A stretch of DNA of 5,635 nt. It comes from Lachnospiraceae bacterium. GTDB taxonomy: Bacteria; Bacillota; Clostridia; Lachnospirales; Lachnospiraceae. Shown one piece after another: positions 1-5,503 of the stretch. The translations under genes were made by a program, and so were the position numbers. The notes under the pieces are model-generated. The model was not told where the DNA came from and did no database searches. It saw only the letters and a program-made list of their open reading frames with translations. The DNA lies in contig JAJQCU010000215.1 of the NCBI GenBank assembly GCA_021202575.1, positions 1 to 5,635 of the forward strand, given 5' to 3'. The first letter of the stretch is position 1, and the number at the start of each line of letters is the position of its first letter.

Positions 1-151
1 CGCCTCTACACGGTTCACGGACGGAGGAGAGTTTGGCCTGGGCTGCGAGATGGGCATCTCCACCCAGAAGCTTCACGCCAGAGGGCCTATGGGTCTGGAG
101 GAGCTGACCTCCTATAAGTATATTATTCATGGGAATGGACATGTGCGTTAA
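1..151 (+). CDS. proA: Gamma-glutamyl phosphate reductase (ProA), C-terminal fragment
   Basis: This is the 3' end of a gene that begins left of the window. The frame starts at base 2 and gives 49 residues before a TAA at 149-151. The tail contains [11 protein letters not shown] and then [20 protein letters not shown], which I recognise as the highly conserved C-terminus of ProA. ProA is the NADPH-dependent cytosolic enzyme that reduces gamma-glutamyl phosphate to glutamate semialdehyde, the second step of proline synthesis. The full protein is usually a little over 400 residues, so about seven eighths lies outside. The catalytic cysteine and nucleotide-binding parts cannot be inspected. The next gene on the same strand, proC, finishes the same pathway; proB would be expected just upstream of proA, but that is inference. 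The ending looks intact and natural. Confidence 0.95.
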   Translation, partial: ASTRFTDGGEFGLGCEMGISTQKLHARGPMGLEELTSYKYIIHGNGHVR

Positions 152-154
152 GTT

Positions 155-181
155 ACCATAAACGTCTCCTTACGGTTTTTT
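155..181 (+). terminator. Weak hairpin plus T-run after proA, possible attenuating terminator
   Basis: ACCATAA (155-161) can pair with TTACGGT (170-176) with one A-C mismatch and an 8-base loop. The run of six T starts at 176, inside the 3' arm, and continues to 181. It begins 4 bases after the proA stop. The stem is short and AT-rich, so termination would be partial at best, and read-through into proC is plausible. No T-box signature was seen in the 184-base gap, although some Firmicute proline genes carry one. I found no convincing -35/-10 pair before proC; a lone TACAAT lies at 181-186. Confidence 0.25.
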
Positions 182-335
182 ACAATAGGAATGACTGTAA
201 AATTTCTGTACTACGGCGAGGCTTTTATGGCCTGTGATTCATGTAATAGACGACGCATGATGCATAAGTTATTTTGTGACAGTTCTTTACCGCAACAATC
301 AGCACATGTATTTTGCCTGAAAAAAGGAGTTTTCC

Positions 336-1139
336 ATGTACACTGCAGGTTTTATCGGCTGCGGCAATATGGGTTCCGCCATTGCCGCCGCTGTCTCGAA
401 GGTCATTGAGCCCTCTCAAATATTAGTGGCAAATAAAACCTCTTCGAAAGCAGAGGAATTGGCCGAAAGGCTGAGCTGCCATGCCGGAAGCAACGTTGCT
501 GTGGCTGAAGGCAGCACCTATATTTTTCTTGGTGTGAAACCTCATATGATGGCGGATATGCTCGCGCCTCTGCAGCCCATACTGCAAAAGCGTACAGACA
601 CCTTTGTGCTGGTAACCATGGCCGCCGGTCTTTCCATCTCAGATATCCAGACTTTTGCCGGCGCTTCCTATCCGGTAATCCGCATCATGCCCAACACCCC
701 TGTTTCCATTGGAAAGGGAATGATTCAGGCCTGCGCTTCCCCGGAAGTGGATGAGACTTCCCTGAAGGAATTCCAAAAGCTTATGGCAGCCTGCGGACGG
801 CTGGATTTTCTGCCGGAGAACCTGATCGACGCGGCCAGCGCCCTGTCCGGCTGCGGACCGGCGTATGTGTATCTGTTTATCGAGGCGCTCGCTGACGGCG
901 CCGTGGAATGTGGGCTCCCCCGGCAAAAGGCCATGGATTACGCCTGCCAGACACTGATCGGCGCGGCATCCCTGGCACTGGAAAGCGGCAAGCATCCGGG
1001 CGAGCTCAAGGACGCGGTTTGCTCTCCCGGCGGTACCACCATTGCCGGTGTACATGCCCTGGAAAAGAACGGCTTCCGCAATGCCGCCATGGATGCGGTA
1101 AAGGCCGCTTATGACAAGACAAAACAACTAAAAAATTAA
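336..1139 (+). CDS. proC: Pyrroline-5-carboxylate reductase (ProC)
   Basis: ProC catalyses the last step of proline synthesis, the NAD(P)H-dependent reduction of 1-pyrroline-5-carboxylate to L-proline in the cytosol. The 267-residue protein has the usual family length. The N-terminal Rossmann fold shows FIGCGNMG (6-13), followed by ANKTS around 32-36, where the polar Asn fits NADP(H) use. VKPH lies at 67-70 and MPNTP at 118-122. The C-terminal dimerisation/substrate domain carries ALSGCGPAY (169-177) and the family signature around 226-243, including SPGGTT (230-235). The ATG at 336 is preceded by AAGGAG (324-329) at 6-base spacing, which fixes the start. The coding DNA is clearly richer in G and C than the glycosyltransferase gene further right. 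It lies downstream of proA on the same strand, so the two probably serve one pathway and may share a transcript, though the 184-base gap leaves room for separate control. No truncation or missing motif is seen. Confidence 0.97.
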   Translation: MYTAGFIGCGNMGSAIAAAVSKVIEPSQILVANKTSSKAEELAERLSCHAGSNVAVAEGSTYIFLGVKPHMMADMLAPLQPILQKRTDTFVLVTMAAGLSISDIQTFAGASYPVIRIMPNTPVSIGKGMIQACASPEVDETSLKEFQKLMAACGRLDFLPENLIDAASALSGCGPAYVYLFIEALADGAVECGLPRQKAMDYACQTLIGAASLALESGKHPGELKDAVCSPGGTTIAGVHALEKNGFRNAAMDAVKAAYDKTKQLKN

Positions 1140-1147
1140 AGGCTTTC

Positions 1148-1169
1148 CTTTCAGACAAAATCCTGAAAG
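1148..1169 (+). repeat. Short hairpin after proC
   Basis: CTTTCAG (1148-1154) and CTGAAAG (1163-1169) form a perfect 7-bp stem with an 8-base loop, starting 9 bases after the proC stop. GCTTTC (1142-1147) can compete for the same GAAAGC. No T-run follows, so it is not a canonical Rho-independent terminator; it may protect the 3' end of the mRNA or be chance. A second, bulged hairpin (ACAC 1191-1194 with GTGT 1211-1214, AGGT 1199-1202 with ACCT 1206-1209) lies further into the same 140-base gap. Confidence 0.25.
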
Positions 1170-1242
1170 CTCATTCATAAATACGAATGCACACCCGTAG
1201 GTCATACCTTGTGTAAGTGTTCGATTAATAACCTTGCGACCC

Positions 1243-1251
1243 TGGTATTAT
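1243..1251 (+). promoter_or_regulatory. Candidate extended -10 promoter for mtnN
   Basis: TGGTATTAT matches the extended -10 pattern TGnTATnAT. It would start transcription around 1258, about 20 bases before the mtnN ATG. No good -35 box lies at 17 bases upstream, which is tolerable for an extended -10 promoter but keeps confidence low. The element sits inside a possible hairpin, CCTG 1241-1244 with CAGG 1259-1262 and TAT 1246-1248 with ATA 1255-1257. The two readings are alternatives. Confidence 0.3.
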
Positions 1252-1279
1252 CAGATAGCAGGAAATGGAGAATTCTTAA

Positions 1280-1978
1280 ATGAGTAAGATTGGAATCATC
1301 GGCGCCATGGAACTGGAGGTCGCCGCTTTAAAGAAACAGATGCCCTGTGAAAATAAGCTGACCTGTGCCGGCATGGAATTCTGGGAAGGGAAATTAAACG
1401 ACGTCAGTGTCGTTATTGTACAGAGCGGCATCGGCAAGGTTCTGGCCGGCATCTGTGTACAAATTTTAGCCGATAAATTTCAGGTCACCCATGTAATCAA
1501 CACCGGCGTGGCCGGTTCCCTGAACGCCTCGCTGGATATTGGCGACATTGTAGTGTCTCAGGATGCTGTCTATCATGACTTTGATGTGACAAAGCTGGGC
1601 TACGCTCCCGGACAGGTTCCCGGTCGTGATACAGTCAGCTTTGCCGCTGATCCGGCGCTGATTGCCGCCGCCGTGGAAAGCTGCGAACGGGTCAATCCGG
1701 ATATCCAATGTGTTGTAGGGCGGGTTACCAGCGGCGACCAGTTTATTTCCGACCAGGAAACCAAAGAACGTATTATTCGCATGTTTGGCGGCTTCTGCGC
1801 TGAAATGGAGGGCTGCGCCATCGCCCAGGCCGCCACCGCCAATGGCATTCCCTTTGTCATTATCCGCGCCATCTCTGACAAGGCGGACGACAGCGCACAG
1901 ATGGATTATCCCGCCTTTGAAAAGGCCGCTGCGCACCACAGCGCCCTGCTGGTGGCGGATATGGTAAAAATGATTTAA
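1280..1978 (+). CDS. mtnN: 5'-methylthioadenosine/S-adenosylhomocysteine nucleosidase (MtnN/Pfs)
   Basis: MtnN cleaves the N-glycosidic bond of 5'-methylthioadenosine, S-adenosylhomocysteine and 5'-deoxyadenosine, releasing adenine plus the thioribose or ribosylhomocysteine. It relieves product inhibition of SAM enzymes and supplies the precursor of AI-2 where LuxS is present. The 232-residue length is typical. KIGIIGAMELEV (3-14) opens the purine-nucleoside phosphorylase fold, with the expected catalytic Glu at 13. NTGVAGS (74-80) is the conserved Gly-rich stretch. SGDQFI (151-156), EMEGCAIAQ (175-183; Glu175, Met176, Glu177 for ribose binding) and ISDKAD (198-203; Asp200 as general acid) are all present. 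The ATG at 1280 follows AGGAAATGGAG, giving a GGAG (1267-1270) at 9-base spacing. It is the last plus-strand gene and faces the minus-strand glycosyltransferase gene. Its link with proC is positional only. All active-site residues I know of are intact. Confidence 0.97.
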   Translation: MSKIGIIGAMELEVAALKKQMPCENKLTCAGMEFWEGKLNDVSVVIVQSGIGKVLAGICVQILADKFQVTHVINTGVAGSLNASLDIGDIVVSQDAVYHDFDVTKLGYAPGQVPGRDTVSFAADPALIAAAVESCERVNPDIQCVVGRVTSGDQFISDQETKERIIRMFGGFCAEMEGCAIAQAATANGIPFVIIRAISDKADDSAQMDYPAFEKAAAHHSALLVADMVKMI

Positions 1979-2132
1979 AGAAAATCAGCCATGAAAAGTC
2001 AAACATAAATTAGCAGAAAATTCTTTTGCGGCATCGGGGGTAAAAGGGGTAGTTTTAATAAGTCTTCCTAAAGCGCTATCATTATCTCAATACAAAAGCT
2101 GAATGCGTCATCACAAAAAGATCATCTTAAGT

Positions 2133-2166
2133 AACGATTATAAATACCGCATAGCAGTTAATCGTT
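2133..2166. repeat. Perfect 8-bp inverted repeat in the gap between convergent genes
   Basis: AACGATTA (2133-2140) and TAATCGTT (2159-2166) are perfect complements separated by 18 bases. They lie in the 217-base gap between the 3' ends of mtnN and the glycosyltransferase gene, where a bidirectional terminator would be expected. The long loop and lack of an adjacent T-run on either strand make it a poor intrinsic terminator; the nearest T-run in the minus direction is about 13 bases further. Smaller palindromes nearby are CTTTTGAAAAG (2181-2191) and AAGATCATCTT (about 2119-2129). No gene is seen in this AT-rich gap. Confidence 0.4.
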
Positions 2167-2195
2167 TCCTGCATATAGGTCTTTTGAAAAGTGAT

Positions 2196-3680
2196 TTAAT
2201 ATATATCTGTTTTTTCTAATCGATATATATACAGCACCTCCTCTTCCCCCAGATACCCGGCTCTGACATATTCACAATTCCAGCCCAGTTCCTTCAGATA
2301 AACATAATCTTCTTCCTGCAGTTCTCCCAGCCAGAGCAGCCACGCCTTTCCAGTAATCACATCCTGTGCTTCTGAAAGCTCGGTAATATATTTTCCAGTG
2401 TAATTCTCGTAGTAATAGCCCAAAATTGTCCATGCGTGGTGACTTGAATTAGTTAAAAATATATCATCATCCTCCAATTGGACGTCCCGGCAAAAAGCGT
2501 CAGCCTCTATACTCAGTACTTCCTCAAAATAAGCAGTGGGCTCATATACTGAAAACTCCATATGCAGAAAGGCAGCCATAAAACAAATACTCCAGACCCA
2601 TCTCATCTGCAGCTTTGAAAAACAGACTCCAAAAATTAAATATAAAGATGCCGATACCGGGAACAAATATCTTGGAATAAACACCGGATTTGCCAGTTTC
2701 GATACCGCCATACCAACCGCAGCCGTACCAATCACGGAGACCAGGCCCCAGATTATCCACACTCCTTCCGATGTGAGCTGCGTTATCTTCCCTCCTAATT
2801 CAACGTGGATATCCTCCGTATGTTCTTTTTTTCCTACTGTTTTTGTAATTTTAATCAGCCCTTTGCCGTAAGCCATATATGCCACAAAAACCGCCGCAAA
2901 AACAATTGCCACCCAAATATAATCCAGCAAAAACAGCAGACAGTCTTCCGCTGAAAAATACTGCTCTACCCACCATGAATCTGTCACCCGCAAAAATGTG
3001 CTCAGGAAAAAGTACAGCCACGGCAAATATCCGATAATTGTAAGCAGACTTGTCACCGCCCATTTTTTCATGTATTCCCGTTTTCTAACCGTGAGCAGAA
3101 GAAATAAGGCATAGAAAAAAGCCACCGATAATAATGCATAGTAATGCGAGTATGCTGCTCCCAGGGAAAATATAGCAAAAAACATCCAGTCCTTCCATTG
3201 ATTCCTGCGTAAAATCCTGTAAACCTCATAAAACGCAAATAAGGTAAACATACACGCCAGCGAGTACATCCGAATTTCCACGTTATATTTAACCGCCGAC
3301 TGCCCCATTGAACTCATAGTAACCAATATCAACGCAGGAACGTACCCAAATTCTTTTCTGATCACAACAACAGCAAATACCATAATCAGCGCATATGGAA
3401 TCAATGCGGAAAGATGGTAAATTGTCCCGCTGTTTCCAAACAAAGACAAAAACCGAAGAAATAAGTAATACAGCGGCGGGTGAACGTCTGCAGCAGTTTC
3501 CAAAAACATATCTATCAGGCTCATTCCTATCAGAGAAGCAGAATAAGCTTCGTCCCCGGAAAGTACGTTGTCAAATATCCTTATAAAATTATACCGAAAG
3601 AGTACTCCCGTATATATAATCAAAACAAGCAATCCAATACTTTTCAATATAAAGGTTCTTCTGCCTGACTCTTTTTTCAT
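2196..3680 (-). CDS. Polytopic membrane glycosyltransferase, GT39/PMT-like (GT-C fold)
   Basis: Large integral membrane protein of 494 residues that probably transfers a sugar from a polyprenyl-phosphate donor to a cell-envelope acceptor on the outer face of the membrane. A basic N-terminus is followed by a first membrane segment (about 11-29) and then, in the first outside loop, SGDEAYS (41-47) and DVHPPLYY (65-72). These are the acidic and His-Pro-Pro motifs typical of the GT39/GT83 glycosyltransferase-39 group; the Asp in DEAYS is the likely catalytic or metal residue. Further marks are EIRMYSL (135-141), SHYYALL (178-184) and PRYLFPVSASLYL (336-348). About ten hydrophobic segments run through residue 375. 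A soluble tail of about 120 residues follows. The ATG at 3680 has AGGGG at 7-base spacing; an in-frame TTG five codons upstream lacks a comparable SD. The gene lies 11 bases after the GtrA-like gene and is very likely coupled to it. Base composition is AT-richer than proC or the dehydrogenase gene, suggesting an acquired surface-glycan cassette (inference). The acceptor and sugar cannot be told. Confidence 0.85.
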   Translation of the reverse strand: MKKESGRRTFILKSIGLLVLIIYTGVLFRYNFIRIFDNVLSGDEAYSASLIGMSLIDMFLETAADVHPPLYYLFLRFLSLFGNSGTIYHLSALIPYALIMVFAVVVIRKEFGYVPALILVTMSSMGQSAVKYNVEIRMYSLACMFTLFAFYEVYRILRRNQWKDWMFFAIFSLGAAYSHYYALLSVAFFYALFLLLTVRKREYMKKWAVTSLLTIIGYLPWLYFFLSTFLRVTDSWWVEQYFSAEDCLLFLLDYIWVAIVFAAVFVAYMAYGKGLIKITKTVGKKEHTEDIHVELGGKITQLTSEGVWIIWGLVSVIGTAAVGMAVSKLANPVFIPRYLFPVSASLYLIFGVCFSKLQMRWVWSICFMAAFLHMEFSVYEPTAYFEEVLSIEADAFCRDVQLEDDDIFLTNSSHHAWTILGYYYENYTGKYITELSEAQDVITGKAWLLWLGELQEEDYVYLKELGWNCEYVRAGYLGEEEVLYIYRLEKTDIY

Positions 3681-3687
3681 TTTCCAT

Positions 3688-3692
3688 CCCCT
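3688..3692 (-). promoter_or_regulatory. SD of the glycosyltransferase gene, overlapping the upstream stop codon
   Basis: Reading the minus strand, the GtrA-like gene ends TGA and the SD AGGGG begins with the A of that stop. Seven bases then separate it from the ATG at 3680. This decides the start in favour of the ATG over the in-frame TTG at 3693-3695. It also implies translational coupling: a ribosome terminating on the first gene covers the SD of the second. Confidence 0.75.
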
Positions 3693-4168
3693 CAATCTTT
3701 TTTCTTCTTAAACACCAGCATTTTACTGAAAATATAATTAGCAATGGTCACGAACACCGCCGTGATAAAGGTGCCGATATACAAATTTAATCCCACGACG
3801 GTAAATATCTGCATCATCACAATATCCATTACCATGGTAGACAGACGGGAGGCTATGAAACCGGAGGCCTCCTTAAATATCTGAGGATTTTTGCTTTTGA
3901 ATACAAATTTACGGTTCATGGGGTAGGCAAAAGCCACACCCGCGGTCCAGTTCACCAGGCTTAAGATGAAGTTTTGCAGGCTTGTAGGGTAGGCTGTGCC
4001 GCCGAAGGCAATCAGATTAAACAGAAATTTGGTGCCCCAGGCTACAATGGTGGTCATGACGCCTACGATCAGGTAGACGATAATTTCCTCATGCTGTTTA
4101 TAAAGTTCATTACATTTTTGTATAATTAATGTTAAGCCGCTTTTTGATATATTTTCATGCCTTATCAA
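3692..4168 (-). CDS. GtrA-family small membrane protein
   Basis: GtrA-like proteins are small, four-helix membrane proteins thought to flip polyprenyl-phosphate-linked sugars or to assist their use by membrane glycosyltransferases. The 158 residues hold four hydrophobic segments at about 29-54, 64-83, 102-125 and 128-149. YLIVGVMTTIVAW (32-44) opens the domain. NRKFVFKSKN (85-94) and NYIFSKMLVFKKKK (144-157) are the paired Asn-aromatic-basic motifs recognisable in this family. The lysine-rich end suggests a cytoplasmic C-terminus. The start is uncertain: the frame has no ATG before residue 38, inside the first helix. The only usual start codon is TTG at 4166-4168, with no SD in front of it. 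A 9-codon ORF with AGGAG upstream overlaps that TTG, so coupled initiation or a frameshift near the 5' end is possible. Its tight link to the downstream GT-C gene supports a joint role in envelope glycan synthesis. The domain itself is intact. Confidence 0.85.
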   Translation of the reverse strand: MIRHENISKSGLTLIIQKCNELYKQHEEIIVYLIVGVMTTIVAWGTKFLFNLIAFGGTAYPTSLQNFILSLVNWTAGVAFAYPMNRKFVFKSKNPQIFKEASGFIASRLSTMVMDIVMMQIFTVVGLNLYIGTFITAVFVTIANYIFSKMLVFKKKKD

Positions 4169-4194
4169 GCTAGATGATACCGAAAGATATACAT
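4165..4194 (-). CDS. Possible 9-codon leader ORF overlapping the gtrA-like start
   Basis: ATG at 4192-4194 opens MYIFRYHLA and stops at TGA (4165-4167), which overlaps the TTG start of the GtrA-like gene as TTGA. AGGAG (4197-4201) lies only 2 bases upstream of the ATG, closer than optimal, but it is the only good SD in the gap between the dehydrogenase and GtrA genes. It could be a coupling leader, the true N-terminus of the GtrA protein split by a single-base frameshift, or chance. The sequence alone does not decide. Confidence 0.25.
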   Translation of the reverse strand: MYIFRYHLA

Positions 4195-4250
4195 ATCTCC
4201 TGGCAAGTCACCCCGCAGTTGTTCGCGCCTTAATCCCTCATATCATACTT

Positions 4251-5210
4251 CTAAAGGTTTACCACATTCCTCATCTGTCCGTTCTGATATGCCTGAATGT
4301 TGGAGCGCACCTCGTTTACACAGCGGATGCGTGCCTCCACGCTGGCCCAGGCCAGATGCGGCGTAATGAAAAGCTTCTGAGAATCCATGATAGTTCCCAG
4401 AGGATTGTCGGCGGTGATGGGTTCTTTTTCCAGCACATCCAGCCCCGCCGCCGCGATGGAGCCTTCTGTCAGCGCCTGATACAGATCTTTGTTGTTGACC
4501 ACCGGGCCGCGGGCCACGTTGATCAGAACCGCTGTCTTTTTCATTTTGCGCAGCGCGTCCAGATTGATCAGATCTCTGGTAATCGGACTCAGCGGGCAGT
4601 GCAGGGACAGAAAGTCGCTCTCTTTAAGAAGGGTATCAAAATCCACTCTTTCATACTCCGTGACCGTGCTTTTCCCGGTGACAGAATAAAAGATAACTCG
4701 ACAGCCAAAGGCTTTGGCAATCTGCGCCACCTTACGCCCAATATTGCCCATGCCTACGATTCCCCAGGTCTTGCCGTCCAGCTCCCCAAAAGGAACATCA
4801 AAATTGGAAAATCGCTGCTGGGCACCGTAGGCTCCACTCTTGACATAATTGTCATAATAGGGCAGCTTTTCGTACAGATACAGCGCCAGGGCGAAGGTAT
4901 GCTGCGCCACCATCGCTGTGGAATAATTGACCACATTGGCGACCCGGATGCCGCGCTGTCTGCAATATTCGATATCCACGTTATCATAGCCGGTAGCCAG
5001 CTCACAGATCAGCTTTACGTTCGGCGCGTCCTTCAGGGTTGCCTCGTTCAGGGGCGACTTATTGGCCACAATCACCTCCGCGTCCGGAATTCTCTCCCGA
5101 ACCTCCTCGGGCGTCACGGTATTCCAGTAATAGGTCGTTTCTCCCAGATCGTCAAAGCTGACGTCAATGTCAGTTCCTGCGCTGTTGCGCTCCAATACTA
5201 CAATTTTCAT
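4251..5210 (-). CDS. D-2-hydroxyacid dehydrogenase, hydroxypyruvate reductase/glycerate dehydrogenase-like
   Basis: Cytosolic NAD(P)-dependent enzyme that interconverts a 2-oxo acid and a D-2-hydroxy acid, probably hydroxypyruvate or glyoxylate with D-glycerate or glycolate. The 319 residues fit the family. The substrate-domain part holds ATGYDNVDIEYC (72-83) and NYSTAMVAQHTFAL (95-108). The Rossmann part carries GMGNIG (153-158). The catalytic triad is visible as Arg234 in NVARG, Glu263 in DVLEKEP and His285 in TPHLAWAS. HLAWAS is the form common in the HprA/glycerate dehydrogenase branch rather than in SerA or lactate dehydrogenases. No C-terminal ACT domain is present, which also argues against a regulated SerA. 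The residue after the second beta strand is Ser176 (VIFYS) rather than the usual Asp, so NADP use cannot be excluded. The ATG at 5210 is chosen for its AGAAGG at 7-base spacing; another ATG six codons upstream (5228) has no SD. A strong promoter lies just upstream and no terminator separates it from the GtrA-like gene 82 bases on, so it may lead that transcript. Confidence 0.92.
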   Translation of the reverse strand: MKIVVLERNSAGTDIDVSFDDLGETTYYWNTVTPEEVRERIPDAEVIVANKSPLNEATLKDAPNVKLICELATGYDNVDIEYCRQRGIRVANVVNYSTAMVAQHTFALALYLYEKLPYYDNYVKSGAYGAQQRFSNFDVPFGELDGKTWGIVGMGNIGRKVAQIAKAFGCRVIFYSVTGKSTVTEYERVDFDTLLKESDFLSLHCPLSPITRDLINLDALRKMKKTAVLINVARGPVVNNKDLYQALTEGSIAAAGLDVLEKEPITADNPLGTIMDSQKLFITPHLAWASVEARIRCVNEVRSNIQAYQNGQMRNVVNL

Positions 5211-5217
5211 CGGTTTG

Positions 5218-5223
5218 CCTTCT
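5218..5223 (-). promoter_or_regulatory. SD that sets the start of the dehydrogenase gene
   Basis: AGAAGG on the minus strand, 7 bases before the ATG at 5210. The alternative in-frame ATG at 5228 is preceded by an AT-rich stretch (TTAGACAG) with no SD and would lie only about 14 bases from the predicted transcription start. The shorter protein therefore begins MKIVVLERN, a natural start for this family. Confidence 0.7.
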
Positions 5224-5248
5224 TTCATCTGTCTAATTTTTTATTTCT

Positions 5249-5277
5249 ATTTTATCGGGCTGTTCCTTTTCTGTCAA
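5249..5277 (-). promoter_or_regulatory. Near-consensus sigma-A promoter of the dehydrogenase gene
   Basis: On the minus strand TTGACA (5272-5277) is a perfect -35 box, followed by a 17-base spacer and TAAAAT (5249-5254) as a five-of-six -10 box. The predicted transcription start is near 5242, giving a leader of about 32 bases to the ATG at 5210. This is the strongest promoter in the window. It likely drives the dehydrogenase and, lacking a visible terminator, the two membrane genes behind it. Confidence 0.85.
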
Positions 5278-5301
5278 ACTCCGCAGGGGTTTGCCCGGCA
5301 T

Positions 5302-5311
5302 AAACATGTTT
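5302..5311. repeat. 10-bp palindrome upstream of the promoter
   Basis: AAACATGTTT is a perfect palindrome centred about 30 bases upstream of the -35 box at 5272-5277. That is a plausible activator-binding position, but 10-bp AT-rich palindromes also occur by chance. It does not match the Gram-positive LexA box (GAAC-N4-GTTC). Confidence 0.3.
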
Positions 5312-5317
5312 TTACCG

Positions 5318-5354
5318 CTTTATACTCACCGCAGTCTTGTCCGCCGGTATAAAG
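5318..5354. repeat. Perfect 8-bp inverted repeat upstream of the promoter
   Basis: CTTTATAC (5318-5325) and GTATAAAG (5347-5354) are exact complements separated by 21 bases. A partial extension is possible because CG precedes the left arm and ACG follows the right arm. Neither strand has a T-run next to it, so it is unlikely to be a terminator of the beta-galactosidase gene. Two half-sites about three helical turns apart, centre to centre, would suit a dimeric or looping regulator of the dehydrogenase promoter (inference). Confidence 0.4.
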
Positions 5355-5367
5355 ACGCGCTCTTTAC

Positions 5368-5503
5368 CATTTTATAATATCAGCCAAATCCATACGCTCA
5401 TTCTGTACCCATGGATTTATAACAGCACAGCCATGCCCAGGCGTCCATTCTACGGTTACGACGGATTTATAATAGCCGCCATATTCCAATGCCCATTCTG
5501 CAC
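5368..5503. repeat. Three degenerate ~48-base direct repeats in the non-coding gap
   Basis: TTTATAA recurs at 5371, 5416 and 5466, and CATTCT recurs at 5399, 5446 and 5494, so each unit carries both blocks in the same order. The second and third copies share GGATTTATAAyAGC, 14 bases with one difference, exactly 50 bases apart (5413-5426 and 5463-5476). Between the blocks the units are only loosely alike. Copy spacing is 45-50 bases. The array fills most of the stretch between the beta-galactosidase stop and the inverted repeat at 5318-5354. Apart from the promoter and inverted repeats listed separately, I see no gene in 5211-5503. Confidence 0.4.

Noticed and set aside
152..335. Possible T-box or proline-responsive leader before proC
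   Set aside because: I could not find a T-box core sequence or a strong antiterminator/terminator pair; only one weak hairpin with a T-run right after proA is visible.
191..409. 72-codon plus-strand frame overlapping the proC start
   Set aside because: It overlaps proC in another frame, has no SD near its ATG, and is a Cys/His/Arg-rich nonsense-like translation.
639..1127. 162-codon minus-strand frame inside proC
   Set aside because: Shadow of proC; the plus-strand protein carries every ProC motif and has a good SD, while the antisense translation is not recognisable.
1466..1939. 157-codon minus-strand frame inside mtnN
   Set aside because: Shadow of mtnN; no SD or domain features support it.
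2199..2230. 9-bp inverted repeat (ATATATATC/GATATATAT) at the end of the glycosyltransferase gene
   Set aside because: Both arms are low-complexity AT alternation and fall within the last coding codons, so chance is the simpler explanation.
4356..5303. 315-codon open frame on the plus strand opposite the dehydrogenase gene
   Set aside because: It is antisense to a clearly recognised enzyme with all its catalytic motifs. Its translation shows no family features, and it arises from the codon bias of the GC-richer minus-strand gene.
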